Shown here piece after piece: positions 9,774-25,300 of a DNA stretch of 64,000 nucleotides (the stretch's first letter is position 1; each line of letters starts with the position of its first letter). Source of the stretch: Labia minor. Lineage: Eukaryota > Arthropoda > Insecta > Dermaptera > Spongiphoridae. Both the position numbers and the translations under genes were made by a program. The notes beneath the pieces were generated by a model that saw nothing but the letters and a program-made list of their open reading frames with translations, had not been told where the DNA came from and did not search any database. The DNA lies in the NCBI GenBank assembly GCA_963082975.1, contig OY720347.1:48856655-48920654 (forward strand), given 5' to 3'.

Positions 9774-12700
9774 CTAAAAGAAATTTTTAAATTAAAATTT
9801 CATTTAGAGCTTATTTTAATATATATCTGCATTTAATATAATTTTTTTTATAAATAATCAATTGAAAATAAAAGTTCCACAATATATTTATTAAAAACTA
9901 TACAATTTTTTTATTTAGCTTTGTTATAAATATTGTTTACTATTATATAAAAATACAAATAAAATGCTATCTTTTTTCTCATTTATTGTTTACTTTATTT
10001 TGGACAAAAACTAGATAGTTTTTATCTCTACTATTTTTATTACAATAAATTTTAATTCATATCCTTATTAAATTGCATATATATTTTTTTATATATGATT
10101 CATATTATATTATGTTATTACATAAAAACAACTCCAGTATTTACCTTTCCTCAACTTTTATTTTCTAGGTATAAAATAATGTAATGTAAAATTATGTTTG
10201 TTTTCTGTTTGTAGCAGTCTTATTTATTCTCATCTTAATTTTATGTGCATATTTTTTTTAAACTATGTAAATTTAAATACTTTCGGAATTCATTTTAAAT
10301 AAATAAATGCAGTAACAAATATATTTTAAGAAAAAGTAATAGAATACCTCTCTGACTTCCAAGACAGAGGGTAGCAGTTCGTCGGTGGAGCCTGGTGTGC
10401 GAGGAGATGGTGTTAGAATCCCACTCTGGGTTGAGATGGGCGGCGCCGAGGCAGGCCTTCTCAAGAGCATCGCGTCCTGAAGAACAGCCGCCGCCGCCGC
10501 CTGCCTTGCCTCTTTTAGTTCTCGTTCGCGTTCGAATCTTCGCACACCGCTTGTGTAGCTCCTCTGCGACGATGTCGTGCTGTGCACTGAAGCTAAACTT
10601 GCGCGACGGGAGCCTGTAAAGGGAGCCGGTTGCCCACCATATGTCACCACGACTCTTTCTTTTACATCCACACCATCAACTTTACCTTAAATTAAAGCAA
10701 TTTATCCATGTTTTGTTTTCTTTTCAAATTATACTTCTTCGACACTTCGATCAATATTTTATTAATATTATTATGATTGAGCAATATTTTTTCTACTCAT
10801 CTAAATTTAGTAGTAGGTAAAAGAAATTCATATTTTTTTTACGATTCATCCTGATTTTTATTTGATTTGAAAGTTAATTTCGTTATAATTCCAAATCGAT
10901 TATATTATTGTGAATGGTCAATCGAAAAGGATTTTTTTCAAAAATCTTGAAAGAGGATTGAAATAATATATGATTTATATATTATATTAAATAAATTTAG
11001 GATGAAATTATAAATGTTTTAAGAAACGTTAAATAATTCAAAAATAAAAAAAATGCAAATTAATAATTTAAACAAATAATGCTATTTGATGGTAAACATT
11101 TTTTTTAAATTAAGACAAATTTCATTCACTACTCTCAATAATTTTAATTAATATTAAATGGAACATATAAGTAGCTAGATTGTAAGAGCCTTACAATGAT
11201 TATTAGTAAATTAATTTTGGCAGCATCTTCCATGTCTTATAATGAAATTTGAAACTGAATCCAAAGGGACTTTTACATGAAGCTATAAAAACATGGATTT
11301 ATCTATCCATCTCACTGGATCTATTTAAATAATAATAAGGTGACCAACCGTCCTCCTTTAGGGAGGACAGTCCTCCATTTGTAAGCTCTGTTCTCCTTTT
11401 GTAAGTGTCCTCCTAACTGTCCTCCTTTTTGATATCTGTCCGGTTTTTTTAAATATTTAGGACATTTCGTACTTTTTTTCAAAATTTTTTCAATTTTTCT
11501 CTAAAAAAAAAGCACAACCGTTTTCTGGACTAAGCTTTTGAACATTTCCGAATTTCTTCCAAAGTTTTTATCAATTTAGTTCTAAAAAAAAATAAGGTAA
11601 AATGTCCTGATTTGGTGTTTTTAAAAAATGGTCACCTTAATAATAATCAAATGAAATTCTAATAATTCAAGGGAAATACACATAAAAATTTTTAAAATAA
11701 ATATTGATTTGTTTAAAATTACGTAAATATGACAATTAACTAAAAAATACAATCTATTTTATGATTATTCAATGATAATTTTTTTGTAAATATTTATGAT
11801 TTCATATTTTATCTTTTATTAAATAAAAAAACGCAAGATTTGTTATATCATAAGTGTTTATCAATAACTCTCAGGATAAAATGCTGTCATTGTAATATTA
11901 TATAGGCTTATTATAAAGGTTTATCTCTACTTTGTATACAATTAAACAGGAAAAGAGATAATCAGAAGATAAATTTTTAATTCTCTAAATACACTTTTAA
12001 CTAGTGATGGGACTTCAAAGATATATAATTAATTTGTTTTTGAATAAAAATGAAAGAAAAATTCGGAAAAATTGAAAAGAAATATTTTAAAAAAAGAGCA
12101 ATTAATAATAATTTATCATATTATATTATTATTATAATTTATTATAAAAAATCCGAAGATATAATAAATCAAAATTAAATTTGTATAATAAATATCTATT
12201 TGCTCTAAAATTGAATACTTAACATGAATATTTATAAAATACTATTTAAAAATTTTGGGAATTTTTTTATGAATATTTTTTTAATAATATGTTAATAATA
12301 AAATTCCTATTTTTTAAAAATATTATTGTGCTCTAATTTCTTTATCTTTTTATATTAATTTTGTTATATTTTTAAAATGTAAATCTTCAAGATAGGGAAG
12401 TTTTTATCATGAACAGTTTATTAGCTTCTTATTTTGAGTAAAATCATACTGAAAATTTTTCCATATTTATTTCTTTTTTATAGAAATATCTTTGTATTCT
12501 TATTTTATGAATTTATTATCTAATAAATTAATAGCGATATTAATTTTAATTAAAGAAAATTTTTCCATTAGACATTAATATGAAATCAATTAATATAAAC
12601 AAAGATAACAAAAAAAATATTACCAAATTTAGTATCAATCAATGTGCTCAGATAAGCTACATATTCAGCATATTCTTGTTAATTTAATTCTTGCAAACAT

Positions 12701-15700
12701 ATAATAAATTGTTAATTAATATAACCTTTAATTAACTAGTTTAGGATTATTAGAAGTTTCACACAAACTAAAAATTAATCACTTTTTTAATTTAGATTGG
12801 AGTGAAAACTACTATACGATATAAACAAATTAAAACCAATAAAAATAAAAAAAATTAGATAAACTACATTATTATATTATATTAAATAAAATAATATATG
12901 AATCGACTTTACAGATAAAAGATCATTTCATATATTATTTAACTTTTCTTACAATACGATCGTTGTTTAAAGAAATTAATTTGGCCATTTCATCTCAGAC
13001 TTTTATAACTTTAAAAACACTACACACTTAAAAAACAAAACTAATCTTACTATGAAATACAGAATGCATACCAAAAAATGCAATCTTCATTAAATTAGAC
13101 AAAAAATGATCTAATCTTATAAAAATTAAATAATCTCATAACAATGACAATGATAATTTAACATACTAGGCATACCTGGCAAGTACATCTATAATAATTA
13201 GTATTTATAATAATAATTACTAAATATAGTTAATTTGTTATTAATTAGCGAGTGAATCATAATTATTTAAAAATCCAGTAAAACTCTTTTTATCAAAATA
13301 TCTTTACATTTTACAATAAAAAAATGTAAAATAAAAAGAATTTACTATAGAAAATATTTTTTCTTACAATTTTTGGTATATACCTACAATAAATAAAGTT
13401 CTCTGGGGGTTTTCTATAGAATCCCTCATTTAATATTACTAGATAAAGATTTTTTCTTGAAGAGAATAGCTCAAAATTTATATACACAGACAGGAACTGC
13501 AACTAACATTAGTTATAATTTTTTGGGGTGATTTATGCGTAAACTATTAAATGTAATATTTTTTAGAATTAAAAATAATTAGGTAGAATTATCTAAACTT
13601 TTGAGTATTTTTTTTTATTATTTAAATGTCTATTCGAGGGAAATGACAAGATCTAAGACTACTAAACAATCCACCGCGTACACTTTTATTATATAAGATA
13701 CAACCACCTGATATATATATGATGACATGCAAATAGGATTGTTTTTTCATAAAACCTTAACATAAATAATGTAGCATAGCCTAAATAAATAATCTCTTTG
13801 TTTCATTTTAAAATTTATTTTATTTTATTTAAATAAATAATTTAACAACTAAAATACTATTAATTATTTATATTTTGATAATTTGATGATTTTCAAAAAT
13901 GTAATTTTTATTGCAAAATTTTGAAATTAGTTGTAAAATTTGGCAATTCCTATAAAATTATCTATTTAGTTATTAAAAAAATCAAATATGAAATAATATT
14001 TAAATTATTTCATTAAATCTTAATACATATCGTTCGGAAGCAGGCCCTTTCAATCAGTAATTTATACCCTATATGTCCCATTTTATCTAATAAAAATATT
14101 AAAGAATTAAATTTTTGAGAGAAATCGGAATTTAATATATTTGAAATTCCCCAAACACTAATAAATATATAAAATACATGGATTAAAAATGTTATAATAA
14201 AAAAATAACACTCATAACTGAATCTTAAATAATTATTATTTTATTTTATTTTATTTAATTGTTCTTATTTGAAAATCCTTTATCTATATTATTTAAGTAA
14301 ATAAATAAAAAATAAATTTATAAGTAAAATATAAATAAACATACGTGAGTAGTAGCTTCTTTTAAAAAAGATTAATTATGGAGAGAGGATCAATTTTTAA
14401 TATTATTATAATCACTGACAATGAGGAAAACATTCTCTTTCAAAAGAAGACATTTATTTATATTATTTATAATATTTATATTATTTATTTATTTAATACT
14501 TGTAAATTATATTTTTATAATTTAGGTCGAATTTATAATTTGATACATTACATGGGAATTTATTAAAAAAGTATTTTATATTTTGAAACAGAAAAATAAT
14601 AAATATTATTTTATAAAATAACCTGAAAGAATTTTAAAAAGATCCTAAACTAAATTCTCTTTCAAATATTAATAAAAAATTAATCAAATTGATAACTGAA
14701 TAGTGAAATTTAAGTATTTGATGATTTAATTTATTTGATTTTGATGATGTATAAAAATATAATTTCATTTCATTCTTTATTCTTTTGTTTCAAATCTTAT
14801 AAAAATAGTTTCTTAATTAGATAAAACTAGATAAGAAATATTTTTCATTTAAATTTTTATCTACAGCACAAAAACATTTTTTATATTTAATATATATTTC
14901 TTCATTTGAAAAATTTCAACGAGCCGATAATTATATTTATTATTATTTTATTTTGATAAATATTAAGATTAATAATTTACAGACTTTTTATTACGAAAAA
15001 TAATCAAAGGTTAAATAAAATCACAAATAATTACATGAAAACAAATACTCTTTTTAAATTAAACTTACTAAAAAAGCTAGCTAATATAGGTCATTTAAAA
15101 TGTACAAATCTTTAATAAAAAAAAATATATATAAATATATATTTATATATATATAAATATATATATATAGATATATATAGATAAAATTAGCTAATTAATC
15201 AAAAATACAACATAATTTTAATTAAGATATCTACATAAATTAAATAGAATAAAATTTTAATTAATATTATCACTCACTTACCAATAACTTACGTCTTATG
15301 TAAATACATGCATATTATAAAGAAAATTCATCATAGTAATTTAATTGAATTTTGTACACAATATCAAGGTAAGTAATAGTATATTTCAAGATTAAAAGCA
15401 AGGCTCTATGCTAAAAGCAACAAGAGAGCAGTGATGAATAAACTTGCTTTTTGCGATTTTAACTAATAAGCGCAAAATCGCTTAATCTTTTTTTTATCTC
15501 TACAGCTTCTTTCGATCATTAATAGCAAAAATTATTATTTTTTTTATACGACTAGATACAAAATAGTGAACATGCAGAATTGCCTAAAAAAGTTTCTTCT
15601 CAGGCTGGCTTTGGAATCAAGTCGACAAGAAGCAAATGAGTAGGAAAATGACAAAAATATTATCAGTAGAAATCAGAAAGAGAGAATAATTGAAATGTTA

Positions 15701-18700
15701 TGAAGAAAAATTAAATAATATAAGGTTAAATTTGATTTTTTCAAAAATGATTTGTTCTTACTGAATATAGAAATTTTTCTCGTTATAATTTCATCTTATA
15801 TATAGACAATTAAATAATAATTTATCTCTCAAAAAAAGATAAACCGAACCATCACCAAAAAAAGAAATTTATTTTCTTATAATTCATTATTTATATTATA
15901 AATATATTTATTATTTATTTATATTATTAATTAGAATAAATTATTATCATTATATAGATTTTAGTTGCAAATTTTTAATTAACTCTACTTAAATTTTCAT
16001 TTTTCGAAAAAATTGTTCCTTATTGTTATGAAAATTTTACAATTATTTTTATTATTTTATTAATTTTTCTCTTTACTTATTCATTTATAAAAATTATCAA
16101 AATTTTCCATGACATAATAATATTTAATAAATATTCACTATCTAAATCTCCTAAGTGCATTAGTTTACATCTGTTTCTAACGTATTATACAATGAATTCA
16201 ACAATGTAATTGGAGAACCTTGAGAAAGTAGCTTGTGGAACCCAATATTCTTTTAAAATAAAATTTTTATTTCATGGAATAACGATGATAAATTATAAAA
16301 TTGACCTTGCTAATTTTACAAATATTAATCATATAAATAAATTAAATCAATTTTAAAATAATTAAGATTAAATAGGTATATTGGACAAAAAAAAAATATG
16401 AAATTTGGTCTATAATCCAAAAATATTATTTAATGTTATTATTTGAATTTCATTAATAATTAATAACTAAATTAAATTAAATATAACTCAAATTTTTGAA
16501 AAATGAAATGTTTAACATGAGAAGTATTTAAGATTAGTCTGTTTACAACCCAAATAATGAAAAGAGGAAAAGAAAATAAACTAAAAATATTATTAAAAAT
16601 TGTAAATTACTGATGGACTGACGGTAAATTGTATAAATGTTGTATTGATAAAACATTTAGTGAAAAATGAAATTTGAAAATTTCTTAAAAATAATATTAG
16701 ATAAAGAAGAAAATGTCATAGAAGAGATGATACACAATGCTAAATAAAATTATAAATAATTTTTATTTAAACCTTTGGTTAATTCTAAATTAAAAAAAAA
16801 TTATTTTAATTTAATTTTATTTGAATTTTTATTTTTTTTTATTTAAAATCGAATGTTTATAAAAATGTATTTTAATTTAATTAAAAATTACAAATTTATT
16901 AGTAACTTTATGATTCAACTCAATTTAAAATGAAAAAAAAACTATAGAAAAAACGAGTGAATAAAAAAGCAAAAAAATTAATCAAAGGTTTAATTAAAAT
17001 ATTAGTTTTAGATATTTAGATATAAAGATATAAAAAGAAAAAAAATGCTTTTTTTCTGTTTGTCTATACCAGTGGTCTTCAAACTTTCTGGAATCGCGGA
17101 ACCCTTTACGGTAATATGTTTTTCAACGAAACCCTATAGAATTAATATTAATATTAAATTAATACTTAAAAAAATTCATTATATTCGAGCTATACGGTAT
17201 TTTACTTTTATTAGTATACCAAAGAACGAAAATATTAAAAACACTTTGTAAAGAATGATAATTCAAAAATGAAAAACTAAGGGAAAAATAACGATAGTTA
17301 CGGAACACTTGAGCTTGGTTCACGGAACGCAGTTTGAAGACCACTGGTCTTTACTAAGGATCAGTGGCGGACTAGAGCTAAAGTGGGCGGCATATAGTAT
17401 ACGGGCCCTAGATACGTAATTTTCGAGCCCCCAAAAATTGCGGGCCCTAGGCAGGTGCCTAGGTTTTAAACTTCTGGGCCCAGTATGTGATTCAAAAGTA
17501 AAAAAAACAAACAAACTAGCTTTAAATTTTAACCTTTATAAATAAATGCTAGAATATTAGATCTAGATGACCAATATAATAAAATATCAAATTTGACAAA
17601 ATTGAATCACAAAATAATAATAAATACATAAAATTTAAACGATTTTATTTTACTATGAAATATTCAAAATGAAATTTATTGATTTTTCTAATTATAACTA
17701 TCGCGATTTTAATATTTTCTTTATTGCTAAAAATAGAAAAATAAAAAGGTAAGTGGATAATTGAATAATTGAAAAAATGAAAATTTTCAATTTGAAAATT
17801 ATTTCACCTGATTATATTATATCTATAGTTAAACTACATTTTTTTTTTAAATTTCAATTTATATCAAACAGACAAACAGATAAAAAATAAAGAAATGTTT
17901 ATAGAAAGATTTAAATAAAATAGAATAAAAAAGAAGAATCATGCTTTATTTATTTATTATTATTATTAGTATTATTTTTTAATAAATGTCTAAATAAAAG
18001 TGCTGCTGAGTGTTGTAGTATAGAATGCATAAATAAAAAATAGAATGTGTTTGTATTAGACTTGATTTCAATGCATAAGCCTCGCGTGATGATATATTTA
18101 TTAGAATAAAAGCTACTTTGCGTTAATTCAAGGCTAAAATTTTTAGTTTCATGTATTACGTACTTAATAGATATTTTTACTTACTTCCAGAAATTTATTC
18201 TATTCACCGATCGTCTCGAAAAATAAGATCTAGGATTATTATTTACTAAAAATTAGATACTAAAATTTTCATAATTTATATATTTTAAGTTCTAAAAAGA
18301 AATTAATTCTAAAAAGTCACCACTGCCATCTTGCGAACACACAACATTGACGCACGCATAATAAATTAGAAAAATTGATACACCGAGTCATTTCCAGTAC
18401 TAACTAGAGTGTGAAAAGAGAGAAAGTAAAAATAAGACAATCATTCATGTAATGACTAGAGGATTCTGAACTGCTCTTTGGGACTATCCATGGCTACACA
18501 TCACTCGGAGCCAAGCACCTTGTTGGGGGTGGGAAGAGGAAAACTGCAGGATTATATTTATCTATATATATATATATATATATATTTATATTACTAGTTA
18601 AGTGTTTAATTCTATCTATAATTTTCATATAGTGTAATTAAAATGATGAACATGCAATGTATTCAATGAAATCTATCTTTATCTTACTAGTAATTAATGT

Positions 18701-21700
18701 TTTTGTATAAATCTACATGAAGGACTAAACTAATAATTAAATAAATAATTATATAACTAATCTGAAGTTATTTTCAATTCTCTAACTAGAACATTATCTG
18801 GGCTTAAAATATAATATAATAGATTTGAACCTTTTATGAAGGAAAGTATGAATATCATGGTTCCTTTCTTTATTAAATAAATAAATAATATTTCCATGAA
18901 AAAGAGTTATAAATATCAACAAACCTGATCCTATCACCTTTAATGAATGCGTGTATATTCCAATAATGAAAAAAATTATTTATTTATAAATTTATAATAA
19001 TAGATATATATACAAGATTTTGGTAATACTAATTTTAAATATTTTTTTTTTTTATAAATATTGCTTAAATTAATCTGATAAATTGCCTGCAATGTTTTAA
19101 GTATATTCTTATTTATATATATATACTTTAAATATATGTATATTCATATAATATATATATTCAGGTCTGGATGTGTGTGTGAGTTTTAAAATCTTATTAT
19201 ATATATATATGTTGGAATTTAATAGTATAAAAATATATAAATTTAAAAATTAAATATATATTTATGAAAAGATGAAAATAGAAAAAATTTCATTTATAAG
19301 AGTGGAAAAAAGATTTCTTAATCAAAATAATCAAATATTTACTTGAATGTTATATTTAAATAGGTTTTTTTCATAATTAATTTAAGTAATATTATTATTA
19401 AAATGAACATAACAAATTAATATTGATATTATTATCTTTAGTAATGAAGGTCAAATAATCTTATAGAAAAATATACATTAGTATATTATCTTTTTGTTTT
19501 AGATATACTTATGTAAATGTAAGTAAATATAAGCTTAAGTATGAGTATAGTTAAAGAAATATGACAAAAGTAAATAAGGAACCTTAATCTCTCTATTGAA
19601 ATAAAATAATATTAAAATTAAATATAAAAAAAAATATAATGAAATTAAACTATTTAATCTTAAAAAATAAGTCTAAAGTCAAAACGATTTTAGCTATATT
19701 AAAATATTTTAAATCGATATGATTATTTAAAATAAATTCTATTATATTTAATATGTTAAGAAAATGATGGAAATTTTTAATTTTTAACTTTATTCATATA
19801 GACTATGATTTTTTTAAATTGATATAAAAGTCAATAGATTCAAAATATTTTAGCCAAAGAGACAAAAGTTTATTCATTCAGCCATTCACGTAAAATTTCG
19901 AAGTTCTGTAAAAGATAAAATTTTGGAAGTATAATTTATATATTATATATAAATAGATATTTACAATAAATTTATATAAAAATAGATAATGTATATTTTT
20001 CAAAAATATCTGATGTTTGAAATGTAAAATTTTATGTATTATGAAATTTGAATTTTGTACTTTAATCTCTTCTTCATATATGGAAGACTTGTTTTTATTT
20101 TTTCCTAATTTTTATTATAAAAATTAAATAAAGCACTTTGAAACATGTTTTAATAAAACAAAATTGAAATAAATGTTTTCATTTTAAAGTGTTAGGAGAG
20201 AAAAAAATATACAGTGCACAGTGTTAGAGGATAGAATGAATGAAAATAATAAGTATAAAAATAATGAATGGATTGATAAAAATGTGATGGAAAGTATGAA
20301 TGTAAGAAAAGTAGAAAGGAGAGATGAGATCTGGAAGGCGCTTGGTCCGCAGGAATACAACACGGCAACACGGCTAGAGTGATATGATTCCCATGTGGGA
20401 TTCGGACCACATCGGTGTCGGCCGGCTCCGGCAGCAGCGGGCTTTTACCGGTCCGCGAGCTGCCCGTTGGCTGGGGCGCCTGCGGCGACGGCTGCTGGTC
20501 GCTGGCCGAAGGTGCCGAGGTTGCGGGCGCCAGATGGCACGAGATTAGCAAGATGGCTGCGGCACGGGCGGCACCTGCACGCGACGCGGGCACAAGGACT
20601 CCTCGGCTTCCCTGCGCCGTGCTTGAACGACGGCCGCTGCCCACCCCCGACATTGAATAGCTGGACGTGATGGTGCCCTTGCTGCGCTGGCTCGAGGCCC
20701 GACTGGACGGTCGCCCGCTCACACCTACGCCCAATACGCCAGCGTGGTGCACCGCTGCCGCCAGGGACATATCTGCAACCAGAGGATAGCGGCTTTCCTC
20801 TTATCACCTGAGAGAATACTCCTTCCTTCATCTTGTTATCCTAATTCTTGTTATCCTTTTATCCCATTGCTTTATCCCGTTCTTTGTTATTTATAGTTTT
20901 GATTAAAACCCTTCCAGTGCAGTTAAGGGATTTTTCTTCAAGGGGTGTGTGGCTTGTGAATTCAAATAGCATCGATTCAAGATTTGTTTAGTTGGAATCA
21001 TATTTAAAAGAAATACAAATATATAAATTTCTTTTATTATATAATTATAATTTATAATCATTATATTAAAAAAGAATTGAATATAATGATTTTATTCGGA
21101 ATTATAATTTTGTTGACTTTCACAGAGAAAAATTCATCGCTTGTGAACCGACTTGTTGAGAAAACGATTCTAACAGAGATTCGTAACTAAATAAATAATT
21201 ATGGTTCGGACCAAGTGCATTGATTTTGTAAAATTATATTTTCTAATGGAAGATGTCTTGAGATGGAGTATAGAATGGTAGTCTAGTGAAATGTCAATAT
21301 GTCTTAGGTATATTTAATATATATATATATTAAAGGAAAAACATATACATAATTGTAAAACAACAAAAAAAAAAAAAAAAAAATAATGGTAAAATTAAGA
21401 TTTGATTTGGATTTCAAATAAATATTAAAAGAGATTTTGAAAAAAATAATCATATTAAATAAAATTAAAAAGTTGCTGAATTTTGATTGCATATCTTCAA
21501 GGGGTTTCCATGAAATCGAGATTATATTGGGAGTGTAATGGTTGAGAGAAATCAAAATTTAAATGTCTAAGGCCCCAAATTTAAATATCATTTTTGAATA
21601 CTCTTGATATTTAATATACACTTGAAATGTATATAATTGAGTAATAATTTTTCAAATATATTTTAATTTAGGAGATATAGTCATAGATAAATTCAAAATT

Positions 21701-22271
21701 AGGAATTATTATTTATTAATAATATAATTATTTTAATATTAATTATTTTAATTAATATGAGTATATAATAATTTTTATATCTTTTGTGTTTCACCTGTTT
21801 CACTGGAGAAGAGGATTGGAGGCGCGAGGTTAGCATTGGCATAATGTCGTGGCCGCGAATAACGTGCGCGGCTAAACAATTTAAGCACAAAACAAATGAG
21901 AGCTGTGAGAATTGCGATACTGGTTGCCACCCCCAGCAACGTAGGAGCGTCTGTTGTCAGCAGGACCATGTCTAAAATACAAATAAATAAAAAACATTAG
22001 TTATAGTCATTTATTTTTATTATTATTAGTATGATTGAATTTTAGATAAATATAAGAAGCATTCAAATGTAAAAAAAGAAAAAAATAGATTTAAAGATTG
22101 GACTGACAACTTTCGCTAAAACATTGTATTATTTGTAGATTTAAATTTTTACTATCTCGCAAGAGATAGTATTGCGGTCAAGAAAATTTTTGATGTCGAG
22201 ATTTTGATGTTTTTATACGTTTTGAAGGTCCCTGAGTTATTTTCACTAAGGTTAAGAAAAATGTATGTCTG

Positions 22272-22306
<35 letters not shown>

Positions 22307-25300
22307 AGAAAAGATTACGCAAAAATATAGCTCATTCGGAAGAGGATCATTACCTACCACGTATTCATTTTTTTTCCCCTCTAAACTAACCCTAAAAATA
22401 AAGATATATGTTTAATAGTTTTTCACATGATTAAAAATTAAATAAAACTGCTATATATAGTATTTCAGCTTGAATTAATTTTTTAAATTTTCACTTAAAA
22501 ATGAAGGTAAAGGTTTTATGAAAAAAATCAATTGCCTTCTTATTTCAATAAAATGTTATGAGTAAAAATTATGTTAAAATCCTTAAATCCTATAATCGGA
22601 TAGAATAAAATTGTAATTAATTTTCAAATATAGAAAAAAGCTTGGTTATCCAATTCAAATTTGCGAGTTATTCGAGTGGAGAAGATACTCAGATTTTTTT
22701 CTTTTATAATAATTTTCAATTTATAAATGTAACGAAAATTAATAATAAAATTAAAATGGTTAAAAGCAGAAGTTTGTGCTATACTATATTCTATACTGCA
22801 AATCTCTGATGATCATAAAGTTGAATAAAAAATTTATTTTGAAACAAAAAAAACCGAGTGTTGTTAATGATAAATTATCTATATCATTTATAATCTTATT
22901 ATTAAATTTTCAGTTGCATTTATAAATTGAAAGTTGTTATAGAATAAAATTAGCTGGAGTGTCTCCACTCGACTATCTCGCAATTTGAATTGGATTAAAT
23001 AACATAATATATTATATTTAAATTAAATTTAATTAATTATAAATTATAAATAATAAATAATAAATATTAAACCAGTGCATGTTTGGCTTTTTGTTGATGG
23101 CACCACGTCACGTGTTGGCGCGTGAGATTTGCAGTGTTAAAAAATTAATTCTGGTAATTTCAGCGAATCAATCAAGCTGAAATTCTATATATAGCAGTTT
23201 TATACAATTATTAATCATGTGAAAAATTATCAAACATATATCTTTATTTTTACGGTCACTTTAGAGGAAAAAAAATCAAAACGTTGTAGGTAATGACCCT
23301 CTTCCGGTTGAGCTAGATTTCTCAAAAGTTGATAGAAAACTATGAATTTTGAATAATGTCCATATACCAAATTTCATCATTCTAGCTCAAACCGTTTTTG
23401 CGTAATCTTGCCTACATACATACACACACACATACATACACACACACACACAGGCATTTTTCTCAACCTTAGTGAAAATGATTCAGGAACCTTCAAAACG
23501 TATAAAAACATCAAAATCTCAACATCGAAAATTTTCGTGATCGCAATACTATCTCTGTCGAGATAGTAAAAAATCCAGGTTAAATCTACAAACATAGAAA
23601 AAAATTAATTTAAGATTTATAAAAATTAGAATTTTTATACTTAGTTATTTTTAAACATAATTTTTCTTCTTAATCATAAATTTTTTTCATAGAATTTTTT
23701 TTGTGCCATTTCCAAAGAATGAGCTCAAACTGTTCAACTCGTCTATCGTTCAATGTCGTAAATGAAAGTAGTACGATGATTTCGGAACATTTTATTAAAT
23801 TATATCTTTTATTATTTCTAGTCATATTAAATAATTTCTTTTTCTAATAAATTTTAGTGAATTTAAAGTAATGTAAAATCTATGAAAATATTATGACCAG
23901 AGAAATAGAAAGTTTTGAGTTCAATGGACTGTGAGACGTTCAGTTCCATTCTGTTTTGAATAATCTGGAAATGATTTTGCTTGAAACTTCGCTAAGAATT
24001 TATAGGGCTAAATCCAATAGTCATGATTAATTTGTTCTTTGAAGGGTGAAAGTTTAATTAAAATTTCCCCATAAATTATTTCTTAAGGATTGTAACCTCT
24101 TAACAACTCAACTCCTTAAGTTTCAAAAGAAAAACCTATTTTCTATTAACTATACAGTTATTTTAATATTAAATAATAGGAAATGACATTTATAATATCT
24201 GCTACATGTGAAGATTAAATTTTCGTTAACGTAGATTTAAGCATATAATATATATATATGCAGATATTTTCCAAAATAAAACAGTAGTTAATTATATGAA
24301 CAGGCGTAACCTGCTGATGAGTTTTAAACTTGTCTGCAGTAAAGAGAAACAAATAATATTTTACACTATACTATTTTCATTAAAATGTTATTAGTTACTA
24401 GTGTTAATTTTTGTTTAATAAATTTGAAACTAAACAAAAATTAACACTGGTTGCTAATAAATTTGAAACTTTACCGGGCACGATGGTTGGAATGATTATT
24501 TTCACTTTATCATTTTAACAATATTTCAGATATCTGATGAGGAACACGAAATTTAACTCGAAACAGGAAAGAATAGGATCTGATGCACTCCTCCGAATAT
24601 TTTTGTATGAATTTCATTCAAAATATTAATATTAAATTAATGTTTTTTTATTGATTAATTTATAATATTGGGGATTGCCTATTAAAATTATGAGTTAACT
24701 TTATCATTTATGAATTCAATGTTTCAAATTATTTCTAGATTATTATTATTATTATTATTTTGAAATGAAAGGGAATTTAAATTACTTAAAATATGGACAT
24801 ACTTTAACTAGTCCTTATTTAACAAAGTTTGAAATTCTGCATCTTTTCTTATTTTATTCACCTCTCTCACTGATATCTTGTCAAAATCAAATCTACTGAA
24901 CAGAATAAACCGATAATGGCAAGCTGAAAAGAAGTATAGTCCCCAAAAACTCTCTACCAGCAATCATTTTATTTCGAAACCTTTTTTTTAAAATAGAAAA
25001 ATTTATTGGAATAAGAGTCGATTTATTTGTAGATTAAAAATATTCTAGGCGTTACTGCACACTTTTCTTGGCCTCAACATCTACAAAATTCCATTCGTTT
25101 CTATCCTGAGTCAATTCCACCCACTTTTTATTTTCTCTTAATTTTTTCAAAACTGATTTTATATTATCTTAAAGTGGTCGAATCCAGTCTTACGTTTACT
25201 ATGTTTGGTTTATTTAAATAAATTTTTAAAAATTTTAACACGAATATTATTTATGTATTGTTAAATATAAATAAACTGTAGGATTTTAGCAAGTTTCTTC

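Larger units (their letters stand above)
10614..20448 (-). other. Large intron of the EB-domain gene
   Basis: An intron of about 9.8 kb, mostly A+T-rich with no coding signal. It contains a GTGACCA-type MITE (11337-11638), a hAT MITE (17070-17346), a hAT-like end (17364-17475), microsatellites near 15126-15180 and 18562-18585, and a GC-richer island at 18320-18550. The rest shows nothing I can name. Confidence 0.6.

Noticed and set aside
14378-14566. 62-codon ATG ORF in the large intron
   Set aside because: It is a Tyr/Ile/Asn-rich translation of an AT repeat, with no sign of selection.
20395-20831. Several GC-rich ORFs in other frames over the EB-gene tail exon
   Set aside because: Only the minus-strand frame that joins in phase to the flanking exons is supported; the others are shadows of a GC-rich exon.
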